A DNA stretch of 64,000 nt from Fragum whitleyi (Eukaryota; Mollusca; Bivalvia; Cardiida; Cardiidae): NCBI GenBank assembly GCA_948146395.1, contig OX411554.1:38789730-38853729 (forward strand), in the 5' to 3' direction. The translations under genes were made by a program, and so were the position numbers. Each line of letters starts with the position of its first letter. Within the stretch, counting starts at the first letter, position 1. This document shows positions 44,377 through 56,600 of this stretch, piece by piece. The notes under the pieces are model-generated. The model was not told where the DNA came from. It made no database searches and was given only the letters and a program-made list of their open reading frames with translations.

Positions 44377-44850
44377 TACAGTTAATAACATCGTGAAATT
44401 GACTCTCATTCCGATTAAAACCAATCTAAAGCGCTCACTCGGCGCTTCATTCATTCATTCAATTATTCAATTCATTCCAAACACTCACTCAAAACATTCA
44501 AAACGCCCAAAATTTCTAAACAAAAAAAAAGAAGATAAAATCAACAACTGCATTCAAAATGGAAATCGCTAGAAAAAAAAATCCAGGACTTTTCATTGAC
44601 TTTCATTGAATTTTATAATCGGTTAATGGGTTCGTGAAGACATAGAAAGCAATTGATAGAATCTGTATACATATATTTTAAAAACGGGTAATACATATCG
44701 AAAATCTTGTCAAATTTGGATTATATCATCGATTATATTTTACTTGCCTTAAATTTCATTCAAAACTCACCACATACAATCAAACAAATTTCATTCCTAA
44801 TTCATTCCAAAATCATTCATCTTGTCAATTTCACGATGTTGTTAAATGTA
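44377..44850 (+). mobile_element. Family A MITE, palindrome decayed
   Basis: TACAGTTAATAACATCGTGA start and GATGTTGTTAAATGTA end. Confidence 0.8.
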
Positions 44851-44859
44851 CGAGCTCTG

Positions 44860-45257
44860 GTTGCATCATTCTGGAGTATTGCACAAAATGTACGTTTTAG
44901 GGTCCTTATAATCATACGTTAACGGACAAAACCCGGGCGTTAACGAAAGAAAACGTAGTTTGATAAGTAAACGTGCCATTAACGCCCGGCTATCTTTAGT
45001 TAAATATCCTCAGTATGGGCCTATATACTTTATCAATTTCTTTGTCTAACAATAATAAAGAGCACAAGTAAAGACAACGATCCTATACCCGCGTAAATTT
45101 TTGTGACTTCATTAATTTACCAAGCATCATCGGTATAAACAAAAATTATTCGGCAAATTATTTGTATTGGAACTAGTTTTAAAACGATCGTATGAATTAT
45201 TTTTTATATCTGATTGAAACAATACTATAGTCTCTCTTTTTATGAAATAATAGTGTC
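44860..45257. other. Intergenic, with a CGTTAACGCCCGG repeat
   Basis: CCCGGGCGTTAACG and CCATTAACGCCCGG form an inverted pair near 44932-44990. The same motifs and AAAATGTACGTTTTAGGGTC recur at 59040-59650. No M4 last exon is found here. Confidence 0.4.
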
Positions 45258-45457
45258 NNNNNNNNNNNNNNNNNNNNNNNNNNNNNNNNNNNNNNNNNNN
45301 NNNNNNNNNNNNNNNNNNNNNNNNNNNNNNNNNNNNNNNNNNNNNNNNNNNNNNNNNNNNNNNNNNNNNNNNNNNNNNNNNNNNNNNNNNNNNNNNNNNN
45401 NNNNNNNNNNNNNNNNNNNNNNNNNNNNNNNNNNNNNNNNNNNNNNNNNNNNNNNNN
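45258..45457. other. Assembly gap of 200 N
   Basis: Exactly 200 N, so it is likely a nominal gap of unknown true size. It lies where the missing last exon of M4 would be expected. Confidence 0.99.
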
Positions 45458-45479
45458 CGAGCAACGTATTCATACAGTG

Positions 45480-46130
45480 TGATTAATTATTGACTGTCAT
45501 TTCAGTGTGATTTGGTAATTTGTATCAATGATGATATACAAGTGCTTAAGTTAAAATAAAGTCATGTTTTGTTCTGTTCTGTTCTGTTCTGTTCTGTTAT
45601 TAATTTATATCTCCATAATCAGACAAATGATCCGTTCTCTAGGAAAGCCTGTCTTAATGACATCACGATGTCAAACCTACATACTACAAAAATAGAATTT
45701 TAGAAAAATCTTAATTTTATTATTATTTTTTTTTTTTCATTTAATTTATTGTTTTGTTTTTCATTTATTTATTCACTTAAAAAAGTTATAGACGTAAATT
45801 TAATATGCGTTAATATAGAAAATAGATTGCAAAATATTACAGTAATCAGTGACACAAGCATTTTTTTTCACTGTTTTCACTCTTATTGAATTTCAGTGCA
45901 TAGATATGGAAATGAGAGAAGATCAATTGAACAAATTCTTTTATCGATTTATTCTCATGGAATGATATTAAAGAAATTAATGAGAAAAAGCAAAAAATTG
46001 CTTTCAATGTTTTCACCCTTATTAAATTTCAATGCATAAATATAGAAATGACAGAAGATGAATTGGACAAATTCTTTGTTCGATTTATTCTAAACGAATG
46101 ATATATACCGCTAAAATATCGATATTTTCT
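45480..46130. repeat. Segment duplicated at 54400-54700, with an internal ~130-bp repeat
   Basis: AAATAAAGT, TTCTGTT repeats, TATCTCCATAAT, GGAAAGCCTGTCTTAATGA and CATCACGATGTCAAACC match 54420-54530. Within it, GAAATGAGAGAAGATCAATT (45909) and GAAATGACAGAAGATGAATT (46043) are tandem copies. Confidence 0.6.
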
Positions 46131-46134
46131 TTTT

Positions 46135-46175
46135 GAGGGGGAGGGGGGGGGATATGGGGGGGGGGGGGGGGGGCT
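46135..46175. repeat. Poly-G tracts
   Basis: Two G runs with short breaks; no other feature up to 46415. Confidence 0.8.
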
Positions 46176-46415
46176 TAATGCCAAAAGAAGTTATACTTGG
46201 AATTTTGCTCTAATTTTCGGGGCACGTCTGCTATCTCAGTCACTCAGTGACGCCATGACGTCACGAAATGCACTTCGCCAGATTGCAAACGGTTTGACAT
46301 TTAGGTTTCGACATGTGTAAAATCGAGCTATTTTTTTTTTTTATTTTGTTAGATACAAGAGACAATTTTGACACAGGGGTCCAGACTGACAGAATTCAAT
46401 ATTAAACATTAGGGG

Positions 46416-46856
46416 TACAGTTTATAACATTGTGAAATTGACAAGGTGAGCGATTTTGGAATGGTTATGGAATGATGTAGACTGAGTGAGTAGAGCGAGT
46501 TTTGAGTGAAATTTAAGGGAGGTAGTCCAATATCGCTAATTTTGTTCAGAATGAACAAAATTAGCGATATGAATTACCTCCCTTAAATAAAGTATGTGTA
46601 GAAGTTTTGTAAAAGCTTCCTTTTTTCTTCAAGAACAAATCAGACGCTTAAAATTTCAATTACGTCACTGAAATTCCGATTTGGTTCTTGCTTTATTCAT
46701 TTTGAAGGTAGTTGTTGAATTAATATTGTTTAGTCATTTTGAGCGTTTTTGAATGGTTTGATTGAGTGTTTGAAATTAATGAATTGAGCACTGAGTGAGC
46801 GATTGAGAATGGTTTTGATTGAGATGATTGTCAATTTTACGATGTAACCAACTGTA
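46416..46856 (-). mobile_element. Family A MITE
   Basis: TACAGTTTATAACATTGTGA start, ACGATGTAACCAACTGTA end, intact palindrome at 46516-46586. Confidence 0.85.
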
Positions 46857-47151
46857 CGAGCCTAGCGACTGCGCCCCTGTAAGTCGTCTTCCGTTATAAA
46901 TGTAAACGAGTTTAGAGCTCTCTTTCAACTTGTTCAATCTCAACAGTGCATTTTCTTGTCTTCCTCTTCAGTATTATGTTAATTGAAAAAAATATGTCTA
47001 AAGCGGCTTTTAACGATATCCAAACATTCAAATCCCAAATATGGAATAAATTTCAGTTCATCTTCTCTCATTTCTCTCTCGCGAAACCCTTAAGCTATAA
47101 CCCACCCAACCTAGTATTTGGTTTGTAGAAAATGATAACAAACAAGTCATT

Positions 47152-47595
47152 TACAGTTAATTACACCGTGAAATTGACACTCATACCTATCAAAATCATT
47201 TGAAACCGCTCACTCACCGCTACATTCATTCATTCGAAACACACACTCAATTCAATCAATAGCGCCAAAAAAAAAAATTACAAAAACATTTTAAAACGTT
47301 CAAAATTATCAACAATAAATTCTAATCAATCTATCTATTCTACGATTTTATTGGCTGGTGTTGATTTTCAAGTGTCTTGTTTGTCAATTGATACACACAA
47401 ACAGAAAATTTCGTATATTTTTATTTAAGAGAATTTATAACTATAGCTAATTTTGGTTATCTTGATCAAAATAAGCCATATTGGTTTACCTCCCTTTAAT
47501 TTCACTCAAAACTCGCTCCTCACACTCAAACAATTTCATTCCAAAACCATTCAAATATCATTCAGCTTGTCAATTTCATGATGTTGTAAACTGTA
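47152..47595 (+). mobile_element. Family A MITE, diverged palindrome
   Basis: TACAGTTAATTACACCGTGA start and TGATGTTGTAAACTGTA end. Confidence 0.8.
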
Positions 47596-47599
47596 TTTC

Positions 47600-48241
47600 G
47601 TTTCGTTTGGAAAACAACATATTTTCTTGTTTTACGAATAACAAATAGTGCATTTTTAAGAAATGGGTTTCATGTTCATTGTTTTCCTAGAGAACGAATC
47701 AAATATTTTTCCCCTTACTGCTGCTCTTTCACAGATTGGGAAATGCGATTTTGAAATGTTTTTGTTGATTAATCGGACATTATGACTTCAAACTCTACAA
47801 TAATAAGACTCCGTCTGGTTAGGCAAGGGAAAAAAATTTTTTTTTTCCTGAATTTAGTAGAATCCCATTCTGAAAAAATAAAGCAATTACTAACGCCTAG
47901 AAAATTATTCTTAAATTTTGAACCAACTATTCTATCAAATATCAAGGTGGAAGTATAGTCAATTGCGAAACTTCATATCGATACATACGAATAATGAATC
48001 ATTATAAATAAAAATTAACAATTTCGTTATTTATCGACTGGATATTATTAGACTGGTTCCATCACTGACCTTGCCGCTTCGAACATCCAAGCTACATTTT
48101 TTTAAATGAGTTGTTGTTAGTGCCATACCCTTGTGCGATTCTTAAACATCGGAAAATGCACACATTTCCGAATCTAAGAAACAGTTTTGTAATTTGTCTA
48201 TGAAGAAATGTGGAAGAGCAGCTTTAACAAAAGAGGCCTAC
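47600..48241. other. M4 intron 2, nothing recognised apart from a block shared with M5
   Basis: 47660-47705 (GTTTTCCTAGAGAACGAATC) matches 54845-54875 in the M5 intron, supporting duplication of the locus. Confidence 0.4.
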
Positions 48242-51199
48242 CAGACGATGGCGTGGTACTTCCAGGTTTGACCGTACTTTTTGGTGGGGATGAACCCTTT
48301 GTTGGTTTTGTAGCCGTTGCAGGATTAGTCTTTGAACTATGCGTGCTAGACTTTACGGTTGCCTTTGTCGCCGCTGAAAAATTGAAGTGTGTTCATACAA
48401 AAGCAATGAAGTTCATGGCCCGAGGTTATAAAACTTTTCTCGGGCTCAACTGAGAATTTTCTCAAATTCTGAATTTAAATAAATGAATGAAAATAAATGA
48501 TAATATTTATAAGTTGTTATTTATAACAACTTATTGATATTTTCTTTCATGTTAATACATTAAAATGAGTATCTAAACAGAATTATGGCTTTAATCTCAA
48601 ATTGAGATTTGAGAAAATTTTGAATTGAGAATGAGAAAAGTTTTATAACCTTGGGCCCTGGTCGAATAGAACCCTTTTATCTGTACTAGCTGTATGGTTA
48701 TGTCCTAATGATTTTTTCACACATTCTGGGTGTTTTTGTTTGTTTTTTCTTATATTAGTAAATTAACGTGCCCTGGAAAAGATTTTTATCAATAAATATT
48801 TCTAAAGGCGATAATGTATTTCCTTCTTAAGGCATTTGAGCCTGTGCGTGAGATTTCCAACGATTTCATACAGTCTGACAAGTCTTCACTATGAGCTTAG
48901 TAGATAGATAAGGTCCTACAGTACCTGAACACCATCAAGTGACTTTATGTTTGTAGTGGGTGGCTGTCTATGCTGCTCAATGTTTGCATCTCACACACAT
49001 TTCAAATCGTTGGAAATGTCAAACACAGGCTCATTTTACTTTTATGTGCATGAGTTCTCATACATAAACTGACATAAATATAGTACATCATACATTGTTG
49101 TTTTTGTTTGACTCTTTTTCAGTTTAGATGGTCACATTTGTTATACCGCAGAAACACTGTATCAAATACATGAGTATTGCTGTGAAGAATCTTGTACATT
49201 GATTGGAATTATCTTTAGCCACAAATACGTTGAAAAAGTTGCCTGAGATTTTCTAAATGATTATTTTTACATGGTAGTCCACAAACTTTGTGTCCATAAC
49301 ATTTTCTATTTATGAGAATCTTTACAGTTAATTACATTGTGGAATTAACAATCATTCCGATACAAAATTATTTTAAAGCGCTCACTCAGTGCTCTTTTCA
49401 TTCACTCCAAACACTCAAATGGACCAAACACGTTTAAAAGTATTTGGAAAACATTTCGAAATCGACCAAGACTTTCGACCTTAAAATCAAAACGATCTAA
49501 TTATACCACCATTTCATTTGCTTGTGTGGATTTCTAAGTGTCTTATTTGTCCATGACACGCAAACAGAAAAATTGTTTTATTAAACGGAGGTTACAAATA
49601 TAGCTAATTTTGTTCATCTTGAACAAAATTAGCCGTATTGGTTTACCACCCTTTAATTTAACTCAAAACTCGCCCCACACACTCATTCAAATTCATTCCA
49701 AAACCATTCAAATATCACTCAGCTTGACAATTTCACGATGTTGTTAGCTGTATCACTTATTACAAAAATAATTTAGACTCCCTTATGACAGTTACACGGA
49801 TACATTAACAGTCAATAACATCGTGAAATTGACATTAACTTCAATTTAAAGCATTCAAAACCACTCACTCAGCCCTCAATGCTTTCGTTCCAAACACTCA
49901 CTGAAACACTCAAAAACGCTCAAAAATCGATAAAAACAGTTCTAAAACATTTCAATGATAACTATCAAAGTATTCCGCGATTTTTTTTATTTTATTTTTT
50001 TTTTTTTTTGCTGGGGTGCATTTTAAATCGTCTTTTTTGTACAAGAAAACGCACAAAGTGATAATTATATTTACTTTTTTAAGGGGGAAAATAAATATCG
50101 TTATTTGCTTCCAGCTTCGACGAAATTATGGATATTTTATCAACTTCCTTAAATTCCAATCAAATCTCGCTCAAAACTGTCATTCAGTATCATTCAAGAT
50201 TTATTCAAAGTCATTTACCATGTCAATTCCACGATGTTTTTGACTATAGTAACATAAAATTGACACTGACCCGATCAAAACAATTCCAAATCGTTCGCCC
50301 AGCGCTCCATTCATATCATACATACCATAACTTCCAAACGTCCAGAAAGATACCGAATCATTCATAATCTCCCCAAAACGGTTCAAAATCTTTTCAACAT
50401 CTTCGAACAAATCATTTCCTATTTTCTTTGCTTGGTTTGGATTTTGAAGCGTTTAATTGGTTCGTGAGGACGTACAAATCTTTTTTATAGAACACTATGT
50501 AGTTGAGAGGCGAGCCTGTCTCAAACTATCGATACAGCCAGTATCGGAGAATAGCGTAGATGGGCCAGGTTAACCAGTTAACAACGTAGATGGTTGTTGT
50601 TGTTGTTGTTGTCGTTGTTTTTAAAGCGGGGGTATATAATATTGCCTTTTATCTTATAACTATACAAATATCCGTGTGATAACATCCTGTATGCTATTTT
50701 TTATGATATCACATAGTTATTTTTAGAACAATAATATCATGCAGTTATTTTTAGAAACTTGCATTTCAGTTGGAAACATCGACGAAAACAAGCCGAAAAG
50801 AGGTTATAAGATAAAAATAATACATACTTAATGTCTTGTATGAAAAAAATATCTAGCTCGGTTGAGAGAATTGATGATTGTCTCGGCAGAGCCTCGACAA
50901 TAATCAATTCTCCCAACCTCGTTAGATATTTTTTCTCATACAAAACACTAAGTATGTATTATATATTTATTTTTGTCTTGAACGAAATTAGCTATACTGT
51001 ATTACCTACTTTTCATATCATCTAAAAAGCGCTTACCCAATTTGTTAAATTTCATGCCAAAATCGTTCCAAATTAATCATCCCCCATGCTATTTAAATGC
51101 TTTAACTGTATGTACTATAAAATTGTATTTACCTGTTTCGCATATTATGACAAGACAGCATATAACAGAAAAAACGACAATCAATTTTAAAGAATTCAT
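48242..51199 (-). CDS. M4: secreted Thr/Ser-rich protein, first two exons (3' exon not found)
   Basis: Minus-strand exons: exon 1 at 51199-51133 (67 bp, signal peptide MNSLKLIVVFSVICCLVII, donor GTAAAT) and exon 2 at 48373-48242 (132 bp, phase 1 on both sides, acceptor CAATTTTTCAG, donor GTAGGC). Exon 2 encodes ATKATVKSSTHSSKTNPATA and onward to GSTTPSS, closely like the exon at 54907-55002. The 10 bases before the ATG region (AGGAGTAACT) match those of M5. No 80-bp terminal exon was found between here and M3. By analogy with M5 it should lie beyond the intron segment at 45480-46130, which points to the N gap at 45258-45457. Intron 1 (2.76 kb) contains three adjacent family A copies, one carrying a nested element. 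Confidence 0.62.
48836..49035. mobile_element. GAGCCTGTGCGTGACATTTC element, copy 2
   Basis: GAGCCTGTGCGTGAGATTTC start and GGAAATGTCAAACACAGGCT end. Confidence 0.6.
49323..49752 (+). mobile_element. Family A MITE, first of three in a row (M4 intron 1)
   Basis: TACAGTTAATTACATTGTGG start, GATGTTGTTAGCTGTA end. Confidence 0.85.
49806..50248 (+). mobile_element. Family A MITE, second of three
   Basis: AACAGTCAATAACATCGTGA start and ACGATGTTTTTGACTATA end. The palindrome has decayed. Confidence 0.75.
50247..51110 (+). mobile_element. Family A MITE, third of three, carrying a nested element
   Basis: It starts at the junction with the previous copy (TATAGTAACATAAAATTGAC) and ends TTTAACTGTA. 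The insert at 50647-50962 lies left of the palindrome core, unlike at 36085 where it lies to the right, so the two insertions were independent. Confidence 0.7.
50647..50962 (+). mobile_element. Nested TTATCTTATAAC MITE plus fold-back tail, copy 2
   Basis: The same parts as at 36390-36712: inverted ends TTTTATCTTATAACTATACA / AGAGGTTATAAGATAAAA, then arms ATACATACTTAATGTCTTGT / CACTAAGTATGTATTAT around CTCGGCAGAGCCTCG. Confidence 0.7.
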
Positions 51200-51356
51200 C
51201 GTTAAATAGTTACTCCTTTTTGACTATATGGGTTCTGAATTTATCATCAAATTATCACATACATGTAACGTATGATACGCGCGATAAAGTTCAAGATGAT
51301 TAAAACGTCCTTGGTTTCAGTATCTAAACAGAGATACAATATACCAAAGAGTTAGA

Positions 51357-51605
51357 ATGAGCCCTTGCGTGATTTTTCAAACAATATCATATGTGCACAA
51401 AGTAAAGGCCTCAAGCCAGCCTGTCCATTCGCACAGTCTGACACGAGTCTTTGCTTTGCGCTCTATACAGAAAGATAAGGTCTTTACCGCAGCTAAGATG
51501 CACATGGAATATGGTTGTTCTACTGTTTTGTTGTCTGTGCTAGACAGTGAATGTACATCGCGCATAGATGAAATTGTTGGAAATGTGACGCACATGCTCA
51601 AGTCA
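51357..51605. mobile_element. GAGCCTGTGCGTGACATTTC element, copy 3, upstream of M4
   Basis: GAGCCCTTGCGTGATTTTTC start and GGAAATGTGACGCACATGCT end. Short ORFs on both strands across it are artefacts of the palindrome. Confidence 0.55.
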
Positions 51606-51765
51606 GAGAGAAATTAATATCCTGATAGTTATCCCAGGTCAACTGGCGTCGAGTTCGCAGGACAACGTTTAGCTTTCAGCGGTGAGCTATCCCTAGGTAT
51701 CTTTGAAATAACACAGCTACTCATGATGGCGAATAGTTGTGCAAAGATAGTAAAAATCCATCCAT

Positions 51766-51870
51766 ACAAACTGTTTGCATACTATATCCCGCTTTGCACT
51801 TGCATTTGCTTGAAAAGCAGGGTATAAATTGCGAACAGTTTGCACCGTTTTGTCATCCTGAAAGAAGGGC
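51766..51870. repeat. Fold-back, CCCCGCTTTGCA / GTTCAGGATGAC family
   Basis: AAACTGTTTGCATACTATAT and CCCGCTTTGCACTTG mirror GCAGGGTATAAATTGCG and AACAGTTTGCACCG. Confidence 0.65.
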
Positions 51871-51874
51871 AAGC

Positions 51875-52349
51875 TTGAAACGGAGAATAGAAACGTCGTT
51901 GTTATTGATTTGGTCGTTGATTCAAATAACATAAAATCAGTTAAAAAGATAATGCAAAGACAGAAAAAAATCATGTTAAAACATTATTAGAAATGGAAAT
52001 ATTGCTTGCAACAAGAGTATTATCACTCTCCAACAAAATATCCCGATCTTCAAAACATAAGCTATGAAAGAAATAAACGTTCGTCAAAACAGCTTCTGTG
52101 GTATTTTACCAAGACTTATTCAAATGAACCATTCGAAACAAGTACTTGTAACGTTGGAAAGGATATTTTACCCGCAAATTAGTATTAGACAATAAAGTTA
52201 GATATTTTTTATTATTATTATTTTTTTTTTTTTTTGCTTAATTGAGCTAAGCTTTCTTATGGTGTCTGTTGGCCTATGTTGGCCCTTTTGTTAATTTTCA
52301 TACGAGTATGCGTCATTTGATTACTTAATGAATTGACTTAGGGTCCTAA
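51875..52349. other. Stretch without recognisable genes
   Basis: No supported feature. Confidence 0.4.
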
Positions 52350-52766
52350 TCGGACAATATTTCCGACCATTTAAAATCGCTCACTCAGCGCTCCATTCAT
52401 TCATTCCAAACACTCACTCAAATCATTCAAAAACGCTCAAACCCATTGAAAAATATAGAATCACTAATGTCATTAAAAAAAGAATTTGACGGAAAACAAA
52501 TTCCGATTTCACTGACATAATTCAAATTGCTAGCGCAACATAGGTTCTTGAAGAAATGGGAAGCTATGTATAGAACTTGTGTGCTTTTTTTATTAAAGGG
52601 AGGTAATCAATATCGCAAATTTTGTTCATCCGGAACAAAATTTGCGATATATAGGATAATCTCCCATTAAATTCACTCAAAATTTGCTCCACACACTCAT
52701 TCAATTTCATTCCTAAAGCATTCAAAAAGCAATCACCTTGTCAATTTCACGATGTTGTTAACTGTA
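52350..52766 (+). mobile_element. Family A MITE, left terminus eroded
   Basis: CGCTCACTCAGCGCTCCATT, palindrome GGGAGGTAATCAATATCGC and end GATGTTGTTAACTGTA. Confidence 0.8.
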
Positions 52767-52837
52767 CCTTCCCGTTAGATTATTTTCGAAATGCAACCTT
52801 TGGTTGGCCTGTTCTAGAACCAATCTCTTTTACCTAT

Positions 52838-53078
52838 TTGAGCCTGCGCGTGACATTTCCAACAATTTGAAATTTTCGTGAGGTGCAAACATTGAGTAGC
52901 GTAGAAAGCCACATACTGTAAATATTAAGTCACCTAATGGACTACAGAAGCTTTGAGACCTTATCTATTTACTAAACGCATAGTAAAGTCTCTGGACAGA
53001 CTGTGCGAATACACAGACTGGTCAGAACCTTTGCTTTGCGCATATTTGATATTGTTGGAAATCTCACTCAGGCTCATT
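52838..53078. mobile_element. GAGCCTGTGCGTGACATTTC element, copy 4
   Basis: GAGCCTGCGCGTGACATTTC start and GGAAATCTCACTCAGGCTCA end; interior very similar to 44096-44340. Confidence 0.65.
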
Positions 53079-53394
53079 TTATAAAGTTCCCAGATTGTAT
53101 CTTTTCACGTGACGGATCACATATGTTAACACATGTGACCTATCAGGTAGAAGACAGCCATCAGGGAAGTGCGTAAGGCACGACCAAAGTCAAAATGTTC
53201 GTTACGCGTAGGCTAATGATGGTCTAAACTAATCACGCCTGGTAAATTTTTTTGACCTAGAATAAACATTCTTTTTTACAGTATTTGAATCTTTTAAAAT
53301 ACGACCTCCGATTGGCCTTTAACAGGATGTCAAATTCAAATACCTAGTTTACGGCGTTCCCAGATGGCCCCAATTCAGAAGCTTTTTTTCCACA

Positions 53395-53510
53395 ATGTCG
53401 GGCGTGTGAGATAGGAGTGAATGTTTCGAACGAATGGTTAGAGCGTTGAGCGAGTGATCTGTGTTGGTTTTGATCGAGATGAGAGACAATTTCACATTTT
53501 TTTTCAAATA
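53395..53510 (-). mobile_element. Family A fragment
   Basis: GAGTGAATGTTTCGAACGAA, GAGCGTTGAGCGAGTGATCT and GACAATTTCACAT only. Confidence 0.6.
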
Positions 53511-53606
53511 TTGATTTTACGGAGTTCCCACATTGTCTTTCTTCTTGCGACTGATTACAAATATTTATAGTTATGATAAGTTTTTTCACTAAGATGATGT
53601 GACACT

Positions 53607-56600
53607 TTAGTTTGTAAAATATTTTGCTGTTACGGCTGTCACGACCATTGGTACTGTAACAGGGAATGAGCTTTTGGAAATAACACCTGAAAGAGAAGGA
53701 AAAACGGTAAATGAAAAATAAACCACGAGAATTCTGTTTGTTTGTTTGTTTGTTTGTTTGTTTGTTTGTTCATACGTTTTTTTTCTGTTGTTGTTGTTGT
53801 TTTGATTTTTTTCTCCTGGATGTTGGCAATTCATCATTTTCTAGTCTTAATCTCGTCACAAAACAAGCTTTCATTAGTGGTCGAAAAAGTACCATTCTTT
53901 CGTGTAGAGATAAAAGCAAACGGGGACAAGATCGATAGTCTTAATATAAATTTTATAATATGACCTAAGTCGTGTGAGTGAATTAACCTCGTTGAACATT
54001 TTTGTTATACATGGGTGTTATTACACTAGAGGAATAATTATGCAGCTGAACCCAGAGCGGATAACAACTCTATTTTGTAACAGCGAAAATGACATCATTA
54101 TGTACATATTGTGACGTCAGTTTTAAACGGCGTTATAAGTTTTGCGGAAAAATAGAATGTTGAATTTCAAGAATTTTTTTGACGGGGCTTTTTTTTTGGC
54201 GGGGGGTCAAAAAATCAGGTCATCAAATAAATAGAATATTGAAATTTGTGCTCATAAAATACTTAGTTTATTAAACGAGTCATCTAAAACAGATAAAAAC
54301 TCGGCAAAGCCTCGTTTTTATCTGTTAATAGATGACTCGTTTAATAAATTCTATATTCAATGACCACTCATTTAATATCCTCTATAAATCAATAATGAAC
54401 TATGTATGCTTAGGTTGAAATAAAGTTCTATTATGTTCTATTCTGTTATTACTTTATACCTCCATAAATAAAACAATTGATCCCTTCACCAGGAAGACCT
54501 GTCCTAATGATGTCACTTTGTAAAATCCTATGTCAAAGATACTACAAAACAAATAATTTAAGAAAGATCAAATTTTCAAAAGTTACAGACGTTAATTCAA
54601 TGTGCTTTGAAATAGAAAATAGACATATTGAAGAAAACATCGAGAACAAGGGCGACATTTTTCTCATTTTTCACTCTTAATGAATATCAGTGCACAATAA
54701 TTTCAGTTTGTAGCAAAATGTAAACAAAAAGAGGTCATATCACTTATTTCTATTTGGCAAATAGCATTTTCCTTCTTTACGAGTGGCAAATATAGATTTT
54801 TTTCAGAATCTAGTTTATGTCTATTGGCATTTCTTTGTCAATTGGGCAGGTTTTCCTAGAGAAACGGATCAAATTCTTTCTTCGTCTTTAAAGCATTAAT
54901 GCCTACCACACGAGGGTGTGGTACTTTCTGTGCAGTTTCCTTGGGATGCGGGATTAGTCTCTGAACTTTCCGAGCTAGGCTTAACGGATGACTGCGTCGA
55001 CGCTGAAAAAAAAAAGAGGTGTGGTCGAACGAAAGCTATGAAGTTTTGAACGAATAGAATCCTTTTTATCTTATAACTATACAAATATCCGTGAGATAAC
55101 ATCCCTTATAATATTCTTTATGATATCACATGGATATTTATTAGAACAAGGACATAATGCAGTTATTTTTAGAAACTTGGGTTTCTATTAGAAACATCGA
55201 TGAAAACAAGGCAAATAGAGGTTATAAGATAAATATACTGAGTTCCATAAGAAAGTGTGCACCTTCACTTTTTGAATTTATCTTAATTTTTACAAAATTG
55301 GAAGAAAATAAGGGAGTAAATTTGATACCATACTCTAGTCAAGACCTTTTTAAATTAAAAGTCAAATTAGTTTTAAATAAAGAACCGCATGCTGCATACG
55401 CGCAGGCAGAACTTAAATTGTTGAGATTTGACGTCCTTACAACTTTTTCTTTGGAGAGAGCTATGTGTGGATGTTGCATTATAGAGTGTCAAAAGCCATT
55501 TCAAGGCATTTCCAAACAAAAGTTTCAATTTTTATGAAGACTTTACGTGTACGTCAACGTTAGACATCGCTACTTTGCTCCGCCAGTAACTTGTTCTTGA
55601 ATGGTGCTGTGTTGTTCTATGATATCTCAATTTGCTTAATAAAGGCCTTTTAAAATGACGACCTCGATTTTTGTTGGAACATAAATGCTCAATCAATTTT
55701 AATGGCGTTCTAAATCTGACAAGGTTCGATTTTGTTCAACGACGTTTATTGGTAGTCAAACAACGCTGTCGCATCATACATACTTGTATTGAAGATGTGA
55801 TTTTATGCATATGAAAGCCACTAAGATTCAATTGGATGCATTTTTAGACCAATTATTCGTCTAGTGCGCGATTTACATGCACAATAGGCAGAATTAAATG
55901 TCTCAATGTAGCAGAAAATCTTTGCGATTTTTGTTTTGAAATACCGTTTGCACATTCTCTCGGGGATAGATATACGACGTTTGATGACGATAAATTGTGT
56001 AATTTCAGAGATGATCAAAATTCATAAGTGCACACTTTCTTTTGGAACTAAGTATATAAAAACTTTCCTAATTCATCAAGAACCAACCAGACGCTTAAAA
56101 TTTCAATTATAATAGTGAAATTGCAATTTAGTTCTTTTTTCATTAATCTTGAAGGTAATTATTGATCTTTTTTCTGATTTTGAGCGTTTTTGAATGGTTT
56201 GCGTGAATGTTTAGAATGGATGAATGAATGGAGCTCTGAGTGAGCGATTTAGGGTGATTTTGATCAATCTGAATGTCAATTTCACGATGTAACTAACTGT
56301 ATCAACTTGGAAAGATGTTTTTGTATATGGTGTGTTCGACAAACTAGGGTAAACAATACGTTTTAATTAGGAATGAGTACGATTTCGCGATATCTAACTA
56401 CGCTTAACTACATTCAGACTACGACAGAAAGTTGTTTTTCGCCGTAGGAATTTTGAACATACCCAAGATTTGTGCGGCTACTACGATAGAATACCAGTAC
56501 TTTTCCCTACCTAACTGTGTACTAAAATCAGACACACGTTTTGCAACAGAAGTGAATCGTTAGTTCAACCTTGGTTAACCGTAGTATCAGAGACGGTCAA

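Noticed and set aside
55157..55537. 126-codon plus ORF (MQLFLETWVSIRNIDENKAN...)
   Set aside because: It begins inside a MITE, has no recognisable domain and is opposite to the strand of the surrounding gene. It could be chance in AT-rich DNA.
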